64,000 nt of DNA, from NCBI RefSeq assembly GCF_013177695.1, contig NZ_WOEY01000051.1:1-64000 (forward strand). Reading direction: 5' to 3'. Below are positions 38,579 to 47,339 of the stretch, piece after piece. The position numbers were made by a program, and so were the translations under genes. This stretch comes from Paraburkholderia solitsugae. GTDB lineage: Bacteria > Pseudomonadota > Gammaproteobacteria > Burkholderiales > Burkholderiaceae. The first letter of the stretch is position 1. Every line of letters begins with the position of its first letter. The notes under the pieces were generated by a model. That model was not told the DNA's origin, made no database searches, and saw nothing but the letters and a program-made list of their open reading frames with translations.

Positions 38579-39175
38579 TTAGACCTTGTGTACGCGTTTC
38601 GCTGCCGGTTGCTTCGTCGCAGGCTCCGCATTCGTCTTCGCGCGACCTTCTGCCGCGGTTTTTTCCGCTGCCGCCTTGTGAGCTGTTACCTTGCTGGAGC
38701 GAATGAGGCCCGTCGGCACGTCAAGCTGAGGCGGTTTGCGCTTACCCGTGAGCTCGGCCCAGCGCTTTTCCAACGCGCCTTCGGCGATCGGCTTGATCAC
38801 CGTGCCCGAGCTTTGCGCGTCCCATGTTTGCACCGAAAACGGGTGCGTGCGCAACATCTCGCGTGGAATCACGACGCCCTCGTGGGCGTCGACCACCCAG
38901 TCGTACACGAAGTCGATGCACAACCGGTAACCTCGCTTCGTCGCCGGGTCGGGGACTTCGTACGGCGCACGCGTGACATAGCCGGAGCCGAAAATGCCCT
39001 TGGGTTCCTCGGCGACACGGTGCAGGAACACGCGGTCGCCCGGCAGGATGCCGCGGGCAAATCCGCAACCCCACACGTCAGCCACCGCTACGCCCGCGGC
39101 GACCCGCTTCGCCACGTCAGGTAACTCGGGCCACGGCCATTTCTTCGGGCTCCAGATCAGCAGGAAAGCAGTCAT
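38579..39175 (-). CDS. EVE/PUA-like domain protein
   Basis: A 198-residue protein. FLLIWSPKKWPWPELPDVAK followed by GDRVFLHRVAEEPKGIFGSGYVTRAPYE resembles the EVE/PUA-like fold that binds modified nucleic-acid bases, though I am not certain of the assignment. The last 45 residues form an Ala/Lys/Thr-rich tail (KTAAEGRAKTNAEPATKQ) resembling histone-like tails and may bind nucleic acid. The ATG at 39173-39175 is preferred over the frame start at 39229. It stands alone. Confidence 0.55.
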   Translation of the reverse strand: MTAFLLIWSPKKWPWPELPDVAKRVAAGVAVADVWGCGFARGILPGDRVFLHRVAEEPKGIFGSGYVTRAPYEVPDPATKRGYRLCIDFVYDWVVDAHEGVVIPREMLRTHPFSVQTWDAQSSGTVIKPIAEGALEKRWAELTGKRKPPQLDVPTGLIRSSKVTAHKAAAEKTAAEGRAKTNAEPATKQPAAKRVHKV

Positions 39176-39422
39176 GTCAGAGGCGGGGCAGGACAGTGTG
39201 GAAGGGCGCAGCGGACAGGTCTGTGTCACGCCAGGAAGCGTTCTGGCGGCAGCTTAACTGATCGGCGGCGCGCCTGCCGCGGCGCATGCGTGGCCCGCCC
39301 AGCCAGGCACGGCGCGGAGGATGGTTTAGCCGTCGCGTACAATTGGGGCCGTCAAGTTGCTGTTTTCCCCGTTTCACCGCGTTTCGCTGCCGATGACGGC
39401 GCGGCGCTTCATCTGGATTCCC

Positions 39423-40643
39423 ATGTCTCATGTCACCAGAAGCCGGCCCGATGGCCGGCTGATTCTGTTGCTCGGTGCGCTCGCCGCATGCGGGCCGATT
39501 TCCATCGATATGTATCTGCCGAGCCTGCCGACGATCGCGCAGGCATTCGCCATCAGCACCGGCGCCGCGCAAACCACGCTCACCAGCTTCATGTTCGGCT
39601 TTTCGATCGGCATGCTGCTCTATGGTCCGCTGTCGGACACTTATGGCCGCCGGCCCGTGTTGCTCGGCGGCATCATCATGTACGCGCTGGCGAGCGTGGC
39701 CTGCGCGCTGTCGTTTTCGATCGGTTCGCTAGTGACGTTCCGCTTCGTGCAGGCGCTCGGCGCGGGCGCGGCCTCGGTGCTGGCGCGCGCAATCGCCCGC
39801 GACGCGCACGGGCCGACCGATGCCGCGCGCGTGCTGTCGATGCTCGCCATTGTTACGTCGATCGGGCCGTTGCTCGCGCCGCTGATCGGCGGTCAGTTGC
39901 TGTTGCTCGGCGGCTGGCGTGTCGTCTTTGTCGTGTTGACGCTATTCGGTACGGTGTGCGCGGTGACCGCGTTTCTCAAGGTGCCGGAAACGTGGCCGCC
40001 CGAAAAGCGTGCGCATTCGGCGCTGCTGAAATCGTTCGGTGCATATGGCAAGTTGCTGCGCGATCCGGTGGCGTGGGGGAACATGCTGTGCGGCGGCATG
40101 GCGTTCGCGTCGATGTTCGCGTACATCACCGCGACGCCGTTCGTATACATCGAATATTTCCATGTATCGGCGCAGCATTACGGCTTTCTGTTCGCGCTGA
40201 ATATCGTCGGCATCATGTTCGGCAACTTCATGAATACGCGCCTCGTCGGCCGGCTCGGCTCGCTACCGATCATTTCGTTCGCCGCGACCGTGAGTTGCAT
40301 CGCGTCCCTGTTCGTCTGTCTTGTCTCGCTGACGGGGTGGGGCGGGTTGTGGTCGATCGTCTTCGGCCTGTTCTTCGTGGTCGGGGTGGTGGGGCTGTTG
40401 TCCGCTAACTGCACGACCGATCTGATGCATCGGTATCCCGTGAATGCCGGCGCCGCGGCCGCCGTGTTCGGCGCCGTGCAATTGGCGCTCGGCGCGTTGG
40501 CGAGCCTCGCAGTCGGACTCTGGCAGGATGGCTCGCCCAAAGGCATGGGCATCGTCGTGGGCGTTGCTGGCGTGTTGTGTTATGTCGGCCGGATTCTGGT
40601 CGTCAAATGGCACGGAATGAAGGTGCCCGTCGCTGCCGTTTGA
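39423..40643 (+). CDS. Bcr/CflA-family multidrug efflux MFS transporter
   Basis: A 406-residue twelve-helix exporter. ALAACGPISIDMYLPSLPTIAQ at the start is the diagnostic Bcr/CflA block, and YGPLSDTYGRRPVLLGG is MFS motif A. It probably pumps out drugs or small metabolites by proton antiport. In-frame starts exist at 39357 and 39393; ATG 39423 places the first helix correctly. Not in an evident operon. Confidence 0.88.
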   Translation: MSHVTRSRPDGRLILLLGALAACGPISIDMYLPSLPTIAQAFAISTGAAQTTLTSFMFGFSIGMLLYGPLSDTYGRRPVLLGGIIMYALASVACALSFSIGSLVTFRFVQALGAGAASVLARAIARDAHGPTDAARVLSMLAIVTSIGPLLAPLIGGQLLLLGGWRVVFVVLTLFGTVCAVTAFLKVPETWPPEKRAHSALLKSFGAYGKLLRDPVAWGNMLCGGMAFASMFAYITATPFVYIEYFHVSAQHYGFLFALNIVGIMFGNFMNTRLVGRLGSLPIISFAATVSCIASLFVCLVSLTGWGGLWSIVFGLFFVVGVVGLLSANCTTDLMHRYPVNAGAAAAVFGAVQLALGALASLAVGLWQDGSPKGMGIVVGVAGVLCYVGRILVVKWHGMKVPVAAV

Positions 40644-40862
40644 GGCTGCTTGTGGCAGCTTGTGGCTGTATGAGGTTGTTTCAGGCGGGAATCCGTTGCT
40701 CAAGGCGGATCGTTGTTCCTTAGCCGAAACGCGCGGCAAGTTTGCGTCTGCGTCCCGCGCTAACCAGCGTGTCTACGGAAAACACCAGGTGTTGCGCGCG
40801 CGCTACCGTGCGATCCGATTTGCATTGCTATGATGGAGCCACTGTTCCTCGGAGCGGCAATC

Positions 40863-41090
40863 ATGGCGATCAGAGATTTGATGAACGGCGAGCGGCAACA
40901 TGCCGCCTTCGCCGAAGCGCAGAAGCTGGCAGACAGCGGCGCCTATCACGATTACACAGACATCGAATACGTCTTGCGCTTTGATTACGGTTTGTCTGAT
41001 GTATCGGCGCTGCTCGACAGCCAGTTGATACATCGCGACCTGAATCGCCGTTGCGCCGATGCGCGTGAGAAGCTGGATGTGCCTGCTTAG
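40863..41090 (+). CDS. small hypothetical protein
   Basis: A 75-residue soluble protein; ATG 40863 has GGAG eight bases upstream, better than the in-frame ATGs at 40830 and 40833. It is mostly helical and charged (MNGERQHAAFAEAQKLAD, HDYTDIEYVLRFDYGLSDV). I do not recognise the family. It lies 85 bases ahead of the RidA gene. Confidence 0.55.
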   Translation: MAIRDLMNGERQHAAFAEAQKLADSGAYHDYTDIEYVLRFDYGLSDVSALLDSQLIHRDLNRRCADAREKLDVPA

Positions 41091-41175
41091 CGTGTGACAC
41101 GCACAGTGGGTGGCATGCAGCGTCCTGCGCGTAGTCATACGCCGCGAAGGCGCCATCCCTTTTGGAGTTGTATTC

Positions 41176-41580
41176 ATGGCTGTTAGCCAGCAAGACCCGC
41201 GTCTGCCGCACATGGACAATCCCGCTGCTTTGGCAAAGCCGGGCGGTCATTACAGTCACGTCGCGATCGCGAATGGTTTTGTTTTCGTCTCGGGACAGTT
41301 GCCGATCAACGCACAGGGCGAGAAGCTCGCTGAAGCCTCGTTCGAAGTCCAGGCCGAACAGGTGCTGGCGAATGTGCAGGCGGCGCTCGAAGGCGCCGGC
41401 AGCAGCATTGCGCAACTGGTGCAGGTGCGTGTCTGTATCGCCGATGTCGAACACTGGGCGAGCTTCAATCAGATTTACGCGCGTTGGGCAGGCGAGGCGC
41501 GACCGGCGCGTGCCGTCGTGCCGGTCCCGCACCTGCATTACGGCTTGCTGGTCGAGGTCGAGGCAACCGCGCTGGTTTAA
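41176..41580 (+). CDS. RidA-family protein
   Basis: A 134-residue trimeric protein of the RidA/YjgF family, which hydrolyses reactive enamine/imine intermediates released by PLP dehydratases. GHYSHVAIANGFVFVSGQLP is the conserved opening; the Arg in LVQVRVCIADVEHW and the Glu in VEVEATAL are the active-site residues, both present. Start ATG 41176 follows TTGGAG by eight bases. No linked dehydratase, but one lies at 11614. Confidence 0.85.
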   Translation: MAVSQQDPRLPHMDNPAALAKPGGHYSHVAIANGFVFVSGQLPINAQGEKLAEASFEVQAEQVLANVQAALEGAGSSIAQLVQVRVCIADVEHWASFNQIYARWAGEARPARAVVPVPHLHYGLLVEVEATALV

Positions 41581-41608
41581 GCCGTTGCGGTGCCGAGGCG
41601 TGGCCGGT

Positions 41609-42067
41609 TCAGTGAATCACGAGCCCGTTGAACTGGGCATTGCCCACGCCGGACGCGATATTCACGCCGACGTTGCCGCTCACTGCCACCAGCGAACCGG
41701 CGCCGAGTTTCGCGGTGGTGTTGCCCGTCAACTGCGCGACGGTATGCAGATTCTGTTGTGAGGCGATCGCGGCCTGCGGTGTGCTGATGAGGGCGATCTG
41801 GTTGGCCTGCGCATTCAGCGCCCCGGCTGCGAGGTTCACGCCGATGTTGCCGCTTGCGCCTCGCAGCGCATTGGCGCCCACGATAGCCGCCGACGCGCCA
41901 GCTTTCGCGCTGCCGCCGACGTCTTGCAGATTCGACAGCCTCGCTGAGCCGAACACCGTTGCGCTATCGTCTTCGGACGGCGTCGTTGACGTGCCTGCAA
42001 GCGCGGACGATACGCCCGCGCTCGCGGCGACCCAAATCAGTGCAACGGCTAAAGTACGGACTTTCAT
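41609..42067 (-). CDS. exported protein with two GN-GVN-A-G repeats
   Basis: A 152-residue exported protein with signal peptide MKVRTLAVALIWVAASAGVSS (cleavage near 25). The mature part has two similar repeats, GNIGVNLAAGALNAQANQ and GNVGVNIASGVGNAQFNG, separated by about 50 residues, within an Ala/Gly/Asn/Gln-rich chain without cysteine. Repeats of this kind occur in surface adhesins and amyloid-forming fibre subunits; a surface role is inferred, not shown. No assembly genes are adjacent. Confidence 0.6.
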   Translation of the reverse strand: MKVRTLAVALIWVAASAGVSSALAGTSTTPSEDDSATVFGSARLSNLQDVGGSAKAGASAAIVGANALRGASGNIGVNLAAGALNAQANQIALISTPQAAIASQQNLHTVAQLTGNTTAKLGAGSLVAVSGNVGVNIASGVGNAQFNGLVIH

Positions 42068-42214
42068 GAGCGACTCCCTGGCGTGTGCTGACGGCACAGA
42101 TAGTCCTGATATCGACCATGGGAGCGAAATGTTGAGGGAGGGGTTCCCCTTAATGCGGGCGGTGCCGAGAGATTGGCTGGTACGAGCTCGGTCAAGAACG
42201 AGCTTAGCCAGAAA

Positions 42215-42388
42215 TTACCACCGCCCGCGGCCGCCGTAATAACCGCCAACGCCAACCCCCACGCTGACGCTCGGGGCAGCATAGTAGCCGGGGGCATATC
42301 CGTATGCCGGCGCGTAACCGTACGGCGGTGCGACGATACATCCGGAAAGGCCCAGTGCGAAACCTATCGCAACCAGTAATTTGAGCAT
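42215..42388 (-). CDS. small PXPV-like lipoprotein
   Basis: A 57-residue predicted lipoprotein with a strong GGGAGGAATC ribosome binding site. MLKLLVAIGFALGLSGC is a complete lipoprotein signal with the lipidated cysteine at residue 17. The mature 41 residues are Gly/Tyr/Pro/Ala-rich (YGYAPAYGYAPGYYAAP), echoing the exported protein at 11168. Function unknown. It is upstream of the repeat protein on the same strand, 147 bases away. Confidence 0.75.
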   Translation of the reverse strand: MLKLLVAIGFALGLSGCIVAPPYGYAPAYGYAPGYYAAPSVSVGVGVGGYYGGRGRW

Positions 42389-42537
42389 GATTCCTCCCTG
42401 TTTATGACTTGGAGGAACCGGGCGAGGGATTCGTTCGGCCTGCCGTGTGACAGCAAATTACGAAACCCCGGTCTAATCGGGCTCCATTTACAGTTGCTTA
42501 CCCGTTTGACACGTTGCGCAATCACTGTGCGAGTTCT

Positions 42538-43095
42538 TCAAACCGAACCAACCGGCGCAACGGCAAGACGAAGTTCCCGATAGGCCATCACCAGTGCGTC
42601 GAGGCTGAATGTCCGGTTCAGGCCGCTGGGATTTGGCAGCACCCATGCGCGGGCACCGCCGAATGCTGCCGGTTGCAGGCCCCAGTGGATGTCGCGCTCG
42701 CCGGACATGGCGGAGATCGCCATCTTTCCGAGGAAGGCAACACATTGCGGCGCATATCGTTCAATCTTCCGCTCGAATTCCGTCGCTGCCGCTTTGAATT
42801 CCCATTGCGATAGTTCGCCGGCCCGTGCAGTCGGACGCGAGACCGCGGTTGTCAGGCCACAGCCATATTGCAAAAGTGTGCGGTCGTCCTGGGGACTAAT
42901 CTGTTCAGGCGTAAAGCCTGCAAGATGAACCACGCGCCAGAACCGATTGCCTCTGCCGGCAAAGTGCCGGCCGCTCGATGCCGCCTGGACGCCCGGATTG
43001 ATGCCGCAAAACACGACCGATAAACCCGGTTCAAGGATATCGGGCAGACCTTGAAGTGAATCGGAGTGAGTCACGGATGGTGTAAGCCTTTTCAT
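42538..43095 (-). CDS. mug: G/U mismatch-specific uracil-DNA glycosylase
   Basis: A uracil/ethenocytosine DNA glycosylase of the Mug/TDG family: FCGINPGVQAASSGRHFAG is the active-site block with the catalytic Asn, and LPNPSGLNRTFS the strand-wedge motif. From the ATG at 43095 it has 185 residues, near the usual size; in-frame starts at 43104, 43161 and GTG 43173 would add up to 26 residues, and none has a good ribosome binding site, so the start is uncertain. Adjacent to, and divergent from, a LysR gene with no clear link. Confidence 0.88.
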   Translation of the reverse strand: MKRLTPSVTHSDSLQGLPDILEPGLSVVFCGINPGVQAASSGRHFAGRGNRFWRVVHLAGFTPEQISPQDDRTLLQYGCGLTTAVSRPTARAGELSQWEFKAAATEFERKIERYAPQCVAFLGKMAISAMSGERDIHWGLQPAAFGGARAWVLPNPSGLNRTFSLDALVMAYRELRLAVAPVGSV

Positions 43096-43256
43096 GAAGT
43101 CCATTCGAGTCGCCGCGCGGGAGCAACAGGCTACCTCAACGATACCGTCTTCTGATTGCATACTGGGGAGCACCTTTATACTCGACGCTCACGCTGCATA
43201 ACCGCGTCGGTGGCGGTTTGGAAGTGCGGTTGACATCGAGGACCTACGCTAAACAT

Positions 43257-44183
43257 ATGGACCGGATCGACGCAATGAAGGTGTTCGTGGCCACGCTGGA
43301 CGAAGGCAGCCTGGCTGGTGCCGGACGTCGGCTCGGGCGATCCCCGGCGGCGGTGAGCCGCGCCATCGCCTTCCTCGAAGAGCACACCGGAACGGCGCTG
43401 CTGCACCGGACGACGCGGACGATCCGGCTGAGTGCGGCGGGCGAACGTTATGCATCGGCCTGCCGGCGCATCCTGACCGATCTCGAGGAGGCCGATTTGC
43501 TGGTGGCAGACGAGCGGTCGGCGCCGCGGGGGCTGCTGACCGTGACCGCGCCTGTTGCCGCCGGTGAGGACGTGCTGCGGCCAATACTGGACGATTTCAT
43601 CGAGCGCCATCCCGCTGTTCCGATCCGCCTGCAACTGCTCGACCGTCCAGTTAGCCTGATCGACGAAGGAATCGACGTGGCGCTGCGTATCGCGCATCTC
43701 GCGGACTCGACGCTGATCGCGATACCGGTGGGCGAAGTCCGCCGCGTCGTCGCGGCTTCGCCGCAGTACCTCGCCACCCATCCCGCCATCAACGAACCGG
43801 CCGATCTCGCGCATCATCAGATCGTCTCGATGACGCATTTCGGGCTGGATTCCTGGAGCTTTCCGCCGTCCGGCCGTTCGGCGATTCCTCAGGTCGTGCA
43901 GTTGGCCCCGCGCTTTATCGTCAACACGATCCGGGCGGCGATCGCTTCGACAGTCGCCGGCCACGGCGTCACCCGGATGTTTTCGTATCACATTGCCGAA
44001 CAGGTCAAGGACGGGTCGCTGAAGATCGTGTTGCGCGATAGCGAGCATTCACCTCTCCCGGTTCACCTCCTGACGCCGCACGGACGCCTGTCGGTCCTCA
44101 AGGTGCGCGCTTTTGTCGATTTCGCGGCACCGCGTCTGCGCCAGCATTTCGAGCAACTGCAACACTTCACCGATACGGATTGA
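43257..44183 (+). CDS. LysR-family transcriptional regulator
   Basis: A 308-residue regulator of the group common in Burkholderia whose members start MDRIDAMKVFVATLDEGS. The helix-turn-helix lies at about 18-40 (LAGAGRRLGRSPAAVSRAI), followed by the effector domain beginning GLLTVTAPV. The ATG at 43257 is the conserved start rather than 43218. The MFS gene 119 bases downstream on the same strand is a possible target. Confidence 0.9.
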   Translation: MDRIDAMKVFVATLDEGSLAGAGRRLGRSPAAVSRAIAFLEEHTGTALLHRTTRTIRLSAAGERYASACRRILTDLEEADLLVADERSAPRGLLTVTAPVAAGEDVLRPILDDFIERHPAVPIRLQLLDRPVSLIDEGIDVALRIAHLADSTLIAIPVGEVRRVVAASPQYLATHPAINEPADLAHHQIVSMTHFGLDSWSFPPSGRSAIPQVVQLAPRFIVNTIRAAIASTVAGHGVTRMFSYHIAEQVKDGSLKIVLRDSEHSPLPVHLLTPHGRLSVLKVRAFVDFAAPRLRQHFEQLQHFTDTD

Positions 44184-44302
44184 ACCTTGCGGCGGAAGAA
44201 TGTCTTCCGTATGACGGCGATTCTCCCTCAATTCGATTCAATCTAGACTGACTCCCATCATTGGCAGGGTACCCAGCGGGCGCCCGTATTCGGGAGGCAG
44301 TT

Positions 44303-45559
44303 ATGGAACAGGCGATCGCTCATTCCTCATCAAACCCTTTGCAGGGGGCTTTGCGCGGCTATACCGAGCGCAACGAGACTTACTGGCGGCGCAATCTTGC
44401 CGTCTGCGTGATCGGGTCGTTCACAACGCTAGTCAGTCTGAGCATGCTGTTGCCGTTCCTGCCGTTGTACGTGCGCCAGCTCGGCGTCGAATCCCAGTCG
44501 GCGGTTATCCAATGGTCCGGGGTTGCGTTCGGTGCGACGTTTCTTGGCACAGCCGTGACCGCGCCGCTCTGGGGGCGTCTTGCCGATCGCTATGGCCGCA
44601 AGCCGATGCTGGTTCGCGCGGCGCTCGGCATGGCCGTCGTGATGTCGCTGATCGGCATGGCGCATAACGTCTATGAACTGGTCGGGCTGCGACTGATCGC
44701 CGGGCTCGTCGGCGGTTATGCGTCGGCCTCCACCGTCATGGTCGGCACGCAGGCGCCGCGTGAGCGGGCCGGCTGGGCGTTGGGCATTCTGTCGACCGGC
44801 GCGCTTGCGGGCAACCTGATCGGGCCACTGATCGGCGGACTGTTGCCGGGATGGATCGGAATCCGCGGCACGTTTTTCGCCGGCGGCGCGATGATCGCCA
44901 TTGCCGCGCTACTCACCATCTTCGTCGTGAAGGAGGACTTTCATCCGGCTACTGACGCCAGGGGGCGGGGCGCCAATACGACCGTCGCGCCCACTCGTCG
45001 CACGGATTACGTGGTCGTGGCGACGATCCTCGTGACGGCGATGATGGTCCTGCTCGCCAATATGTCGATCGAGCCGATCATCACCGTCTATATCGGGAGC
45101 CTGAATGTTGGAACGGATCATCTGGCGCGCATCGCCGGTGTGGTGATGGCGTGTTCCGCGTTGGGCAGCGTCCTGACGGCGGCCCGGCTTGGCGCGCTTG
45201 CTGACCGCATCGGCAGCTGGAATGTCATCATCGGCTGCCTGGTGCTCACTGGTCTGGTGATGGTCCCGCAAGCGTTCGTCACCCAGTGGTGGCAACTCGC
45301 CGGATTGCGCGTATTGATGGGCATGACGCTCGCTGGCCTGTTGCCCGCCATTGCCAAGCTGGCGAGACAGTCGGTCGATGAGAGCAGGACCGGTCAAATG
45401 CTCGGCTATCTGCAATCGGCCCAGTTTAGCGGCCAGGTGATCGGCCCTGTGATCGGTGGCCAGATCGGGGTCCTGTTTGGACTGCACTCGGTGTTTTTCG
45501 TCACCGGCGCATTGCTGGCCACCTGTGCCGGGCTCGCTCAATGGGCGCGTATGCGTTAG
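44303..45559 (+). CDS. MFS efflux transporter (MdtG-like)
   Basis: A 418-residue twelve-helix transporter with GGAGG seven bases ahead of ATG 44303. WRRNLAVCVIGSFTTLVSLSMLLPFLPLYV and WGRLADRYGRKPMLV (motif A) match the MdtG/multidrug efflux group; the mid-protein VVGGYASASTVMVGTQ-like block supports 12-TMS drug:H+ antiport. A charged loop at about 217-233 separates the halves. It sits between two LysR regulators. Confidence 0.85.
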   Translation: MEQAIAHSSSNPLQGALRGYTERNETYWRRNLAVCVIGSFTTLVSLSMLLPFLPLYVRQLGVESQSAVIQWSGVAFGATFLGTAVTAPLWGRLADRYGRKPMLVRAALGMAVVMSLIGMAHNVYELVGLRLIAGLVGGYASASTVMVGTQAPRERAGWALGILSTGALAGNLIGPLIGGLLPGWIGIRGTFFAGGAMIAIAALLTIFVVKEDFHPATDARGRGANTTVAPTRRTDYVVVATILVTAMMVLLANMSIEPIITVYIGSLNVGTDHLARIAGVVMACSALGSVLTAARLGALADRIGSWNVIIGCLVLTGLVMVPQAFVTQWWQLAGLRVLMGMTLAGLLPAIAKLARQSVDESRTGQMLGYLQSAQFSGQVIGPVIGGQIGVLFGLHSVFFVTGALLATCAGLAQWARMR

Positions 45560-45635
45560 CCGGCCCGAGTGCCGAATTGGACGATGTCAGTCACGCACAA
45601 CGCGCGTGTCGCGTATTCACGGTCGGACTGACACG

Positions 45636-46547
45636 CTACGATCCTAGTCTTTCCATCAGGAAGTCGACGAAGCTCCGTACGCGCGACGACAGATGCCGCG
45701 CGTGCGGATAGATCAGGACGAAGGGTCGTGAACAACCGCCATAAGGGATGAGCAATTCCTTGAGCGTTCCGTCGGCGATGTCTTTGTCGACGATGAAGCG
45801 ATAGGTCTGAAAGATGCCCGCCCCATGGCGCGCCAGGGTCACCCCGGAAAGCACATCGCCCGACGACCCGCAACCACCGTGCGTCATCATTTCTGTCTCC
45901 TTGCGTTTCTGGTTGAACACCCACAGGAGATTGCGGCCGGTACTTGGCCGCGCATACTGGATGCAGTCGTGATTGATCAGATCATCCGGCGTTTCCAGTT
46001 TGCCGGCGCTGCGCAGATAAGCCGGCGAAGCGACCACCACCAGTTCCGCATCCTCGATCTTTCGCGCGATCAGACCGGAGTCGCTCGGCGCACGTCCGCG
46101 AATGGCCAGATCGAAGCCTTCTTCCGCAAAGTCGATATTGCGGTTGCTGAGGTGCGCTTCGACCGTGACGCCGGGATAGCGCGCACGAAAGTCTGCAAGC
46201 AGGGGAAGCACCCGATAGTGGCCATACGGTGTCGGCATGCTGATCCGTAATACGCCTGTCGGTGTGGTTTGCTGCCCGGTTGCTTCACGCTCGGCATCGG
46301 TCAGCAGGCTAAGCGCCTGCCGGCATTGTTCGAAGTATCGCCTTCCTGCATCCGTCAGCCGGATCTGTCTGGTTGTCCGCACAAACAGGCGCACATTGAG
46401 TCGCGCCTCCAGACGCGCGACTGAACGGCTGACGGCGGCCGGCGTCACGCTTGCGGCGGTCGCGGCAAGCGTAAAACTCTCGAGTTCAGCCGCGAGACAG
46501 AACAGTTCAATACTGCCCAGAAGGACATCTTCAAATTGACGCTGCAT
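45636..46547 (-). CDS. LysR-family transcriptional regulator
   Basis: A 303-residue regulator. The helix-turn-helix is at about 18-45 (ESFTLAATAASVTPAAVSRS), and GVLRISMPTPYGHYRVLPLL opens the effector domain. The ATG at 46545-46547 is preferred over the frame start at 46655. It is divergent from the decayed nitronate monooxygenase remnant at 46712, whose intact form may once have been its target. Confidence 0.9.
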   Translation of the reverse strand: MQRQFEDVLLGSIELFCLAAELESFTLAATAASVTPAAVSRSVARLEARLNVRLFVRTTRQIRLTDAGRRYFEQCRQALSLLTDAEREATGQQTTPTGVLRISMPTPYGHYRVLPLLADFRARYPGVTVEAHLSNRNIDFAEEGFDLAIRGRAPSDSGLIARKIEDAELVVVASPAYLRSAGKLETPDDLINHDCIQYARPSTGRNLLWVFNQKRKETEMMTHGGCGSSGDVLSGVTLARHGAGIFQTYRFIVDKDIADGTLKELLIPYGGCSRPFVLIYPHARHLSSRVRSFVDFLMERLGS

Positions 46548-46711
46548 AGGCTCTCGACGACCTTCGCTATCGCGCTTTTTTGCTCGGGTAGAAGGGCGCC
46601 CGGAACGGCCGCGGAGTGAACGCAACGGGCGGCGCGGTCGCCTTCGGTGCGGCACAAGGGGCCGTACAGAATATCAGGATATAGCGCGAGGGGCATCGAG
46701 GAGGACGCGGC

Positions 46712-46925
46712 ATGATCAACCAGACAGACCATCCCGCCTTACTGCGTTGACTGGGTATCGAAAAGCCGATCATTCGCGCGCCGGCGATCGGTGCCAGCAT
46801 GCCTGCACTGGCAGCCAGCGGCCGGGTTGATGACCCAGCTGGAGTTCGAAATGAAGGAGAGTACTAACCGATTGCCGAAATTCGCGGACTAGCGGGCAAG
46901 GCGATCGATGTTGTTCCGCGTTGCA
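46712..46925 (+). pseudogene. nitronate monooxygenase remnant
   Basis: An ATG with GGAGG eight bases ahead begins a frame reading MINQTDHPALLR, stop, then LGIEKPIIRAPAIGASMPALA, which matches the start of nitronate monooxygenases (2-nitropropane dioxygenase family). The TGA after twelve codons and the loss of everything beyond about residue 38 make it a relic. The intervening 482 bases to the tautomerase gene hold nothing else I can name. Confidence 0.6.
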
Positions 46926-47029
46926 GATGAATAGGGGCGCACGGGAAGGGGGCTTTGCCCGCTCCCGTTGCGCCCAGCGTTCATTCGACGAAGACCACCT
47001 GGCCTGAATCGCCGGACAGGTCCCGATGT

Positions 47030-47266
47030 TCAGGCCGGCTTCTGGCCTCGCTGCTTGCGATAGAGTTCGACCGGCAATCCACCCCAGCCCCAGTTCTCAG
47101 TGTTCACCTCCTCGATGACAACAAAGGTCGATTCGAGCGGCTTGTTGAGCACGTCGAGCAGTAACTGACTGACGCCTGCGATGAGCTGGGCTTTTTCGTC
47201 GGCAGTGACGGAATCGTTGCCGGGTTTGGACCCCTCGCGGGTAACCTGAATGGTGACGAAAGGCAT
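47030..47266 (-). CDS. tautomerase-family protein (4-oxalocrotonate tautomerase-like)
   Basis: A 78-residue protein that would begin with Pro1 after Met removal (MPFVTIQVTREG), the catalytic base of tautomerases. LLDVLNKPLESTFVVIEEVNTENWGWGG is the typical C-terminal half with the GWGG turn. It probably interconverts keto and enol forms of small organic acids. It is 73 bases downstream of the SDR gene on the same strand. Confidence 0.85.
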   Translation of the reverse strand: MPFVTIQVTREGSKPGNDSVTADEKAQLIAGVSQLLLDVLNKPLESTFVVIEEVNTENWGWGGLPVELYRKQRGQKPA

Positions 47267-47339
47267 GTTGCCCTCTGTGATCGTTGGTTGACTTGAAGGG
47301 CGCCGGCCAGCGGCGCCCGGGGGAATCAGTGACCCGTTA

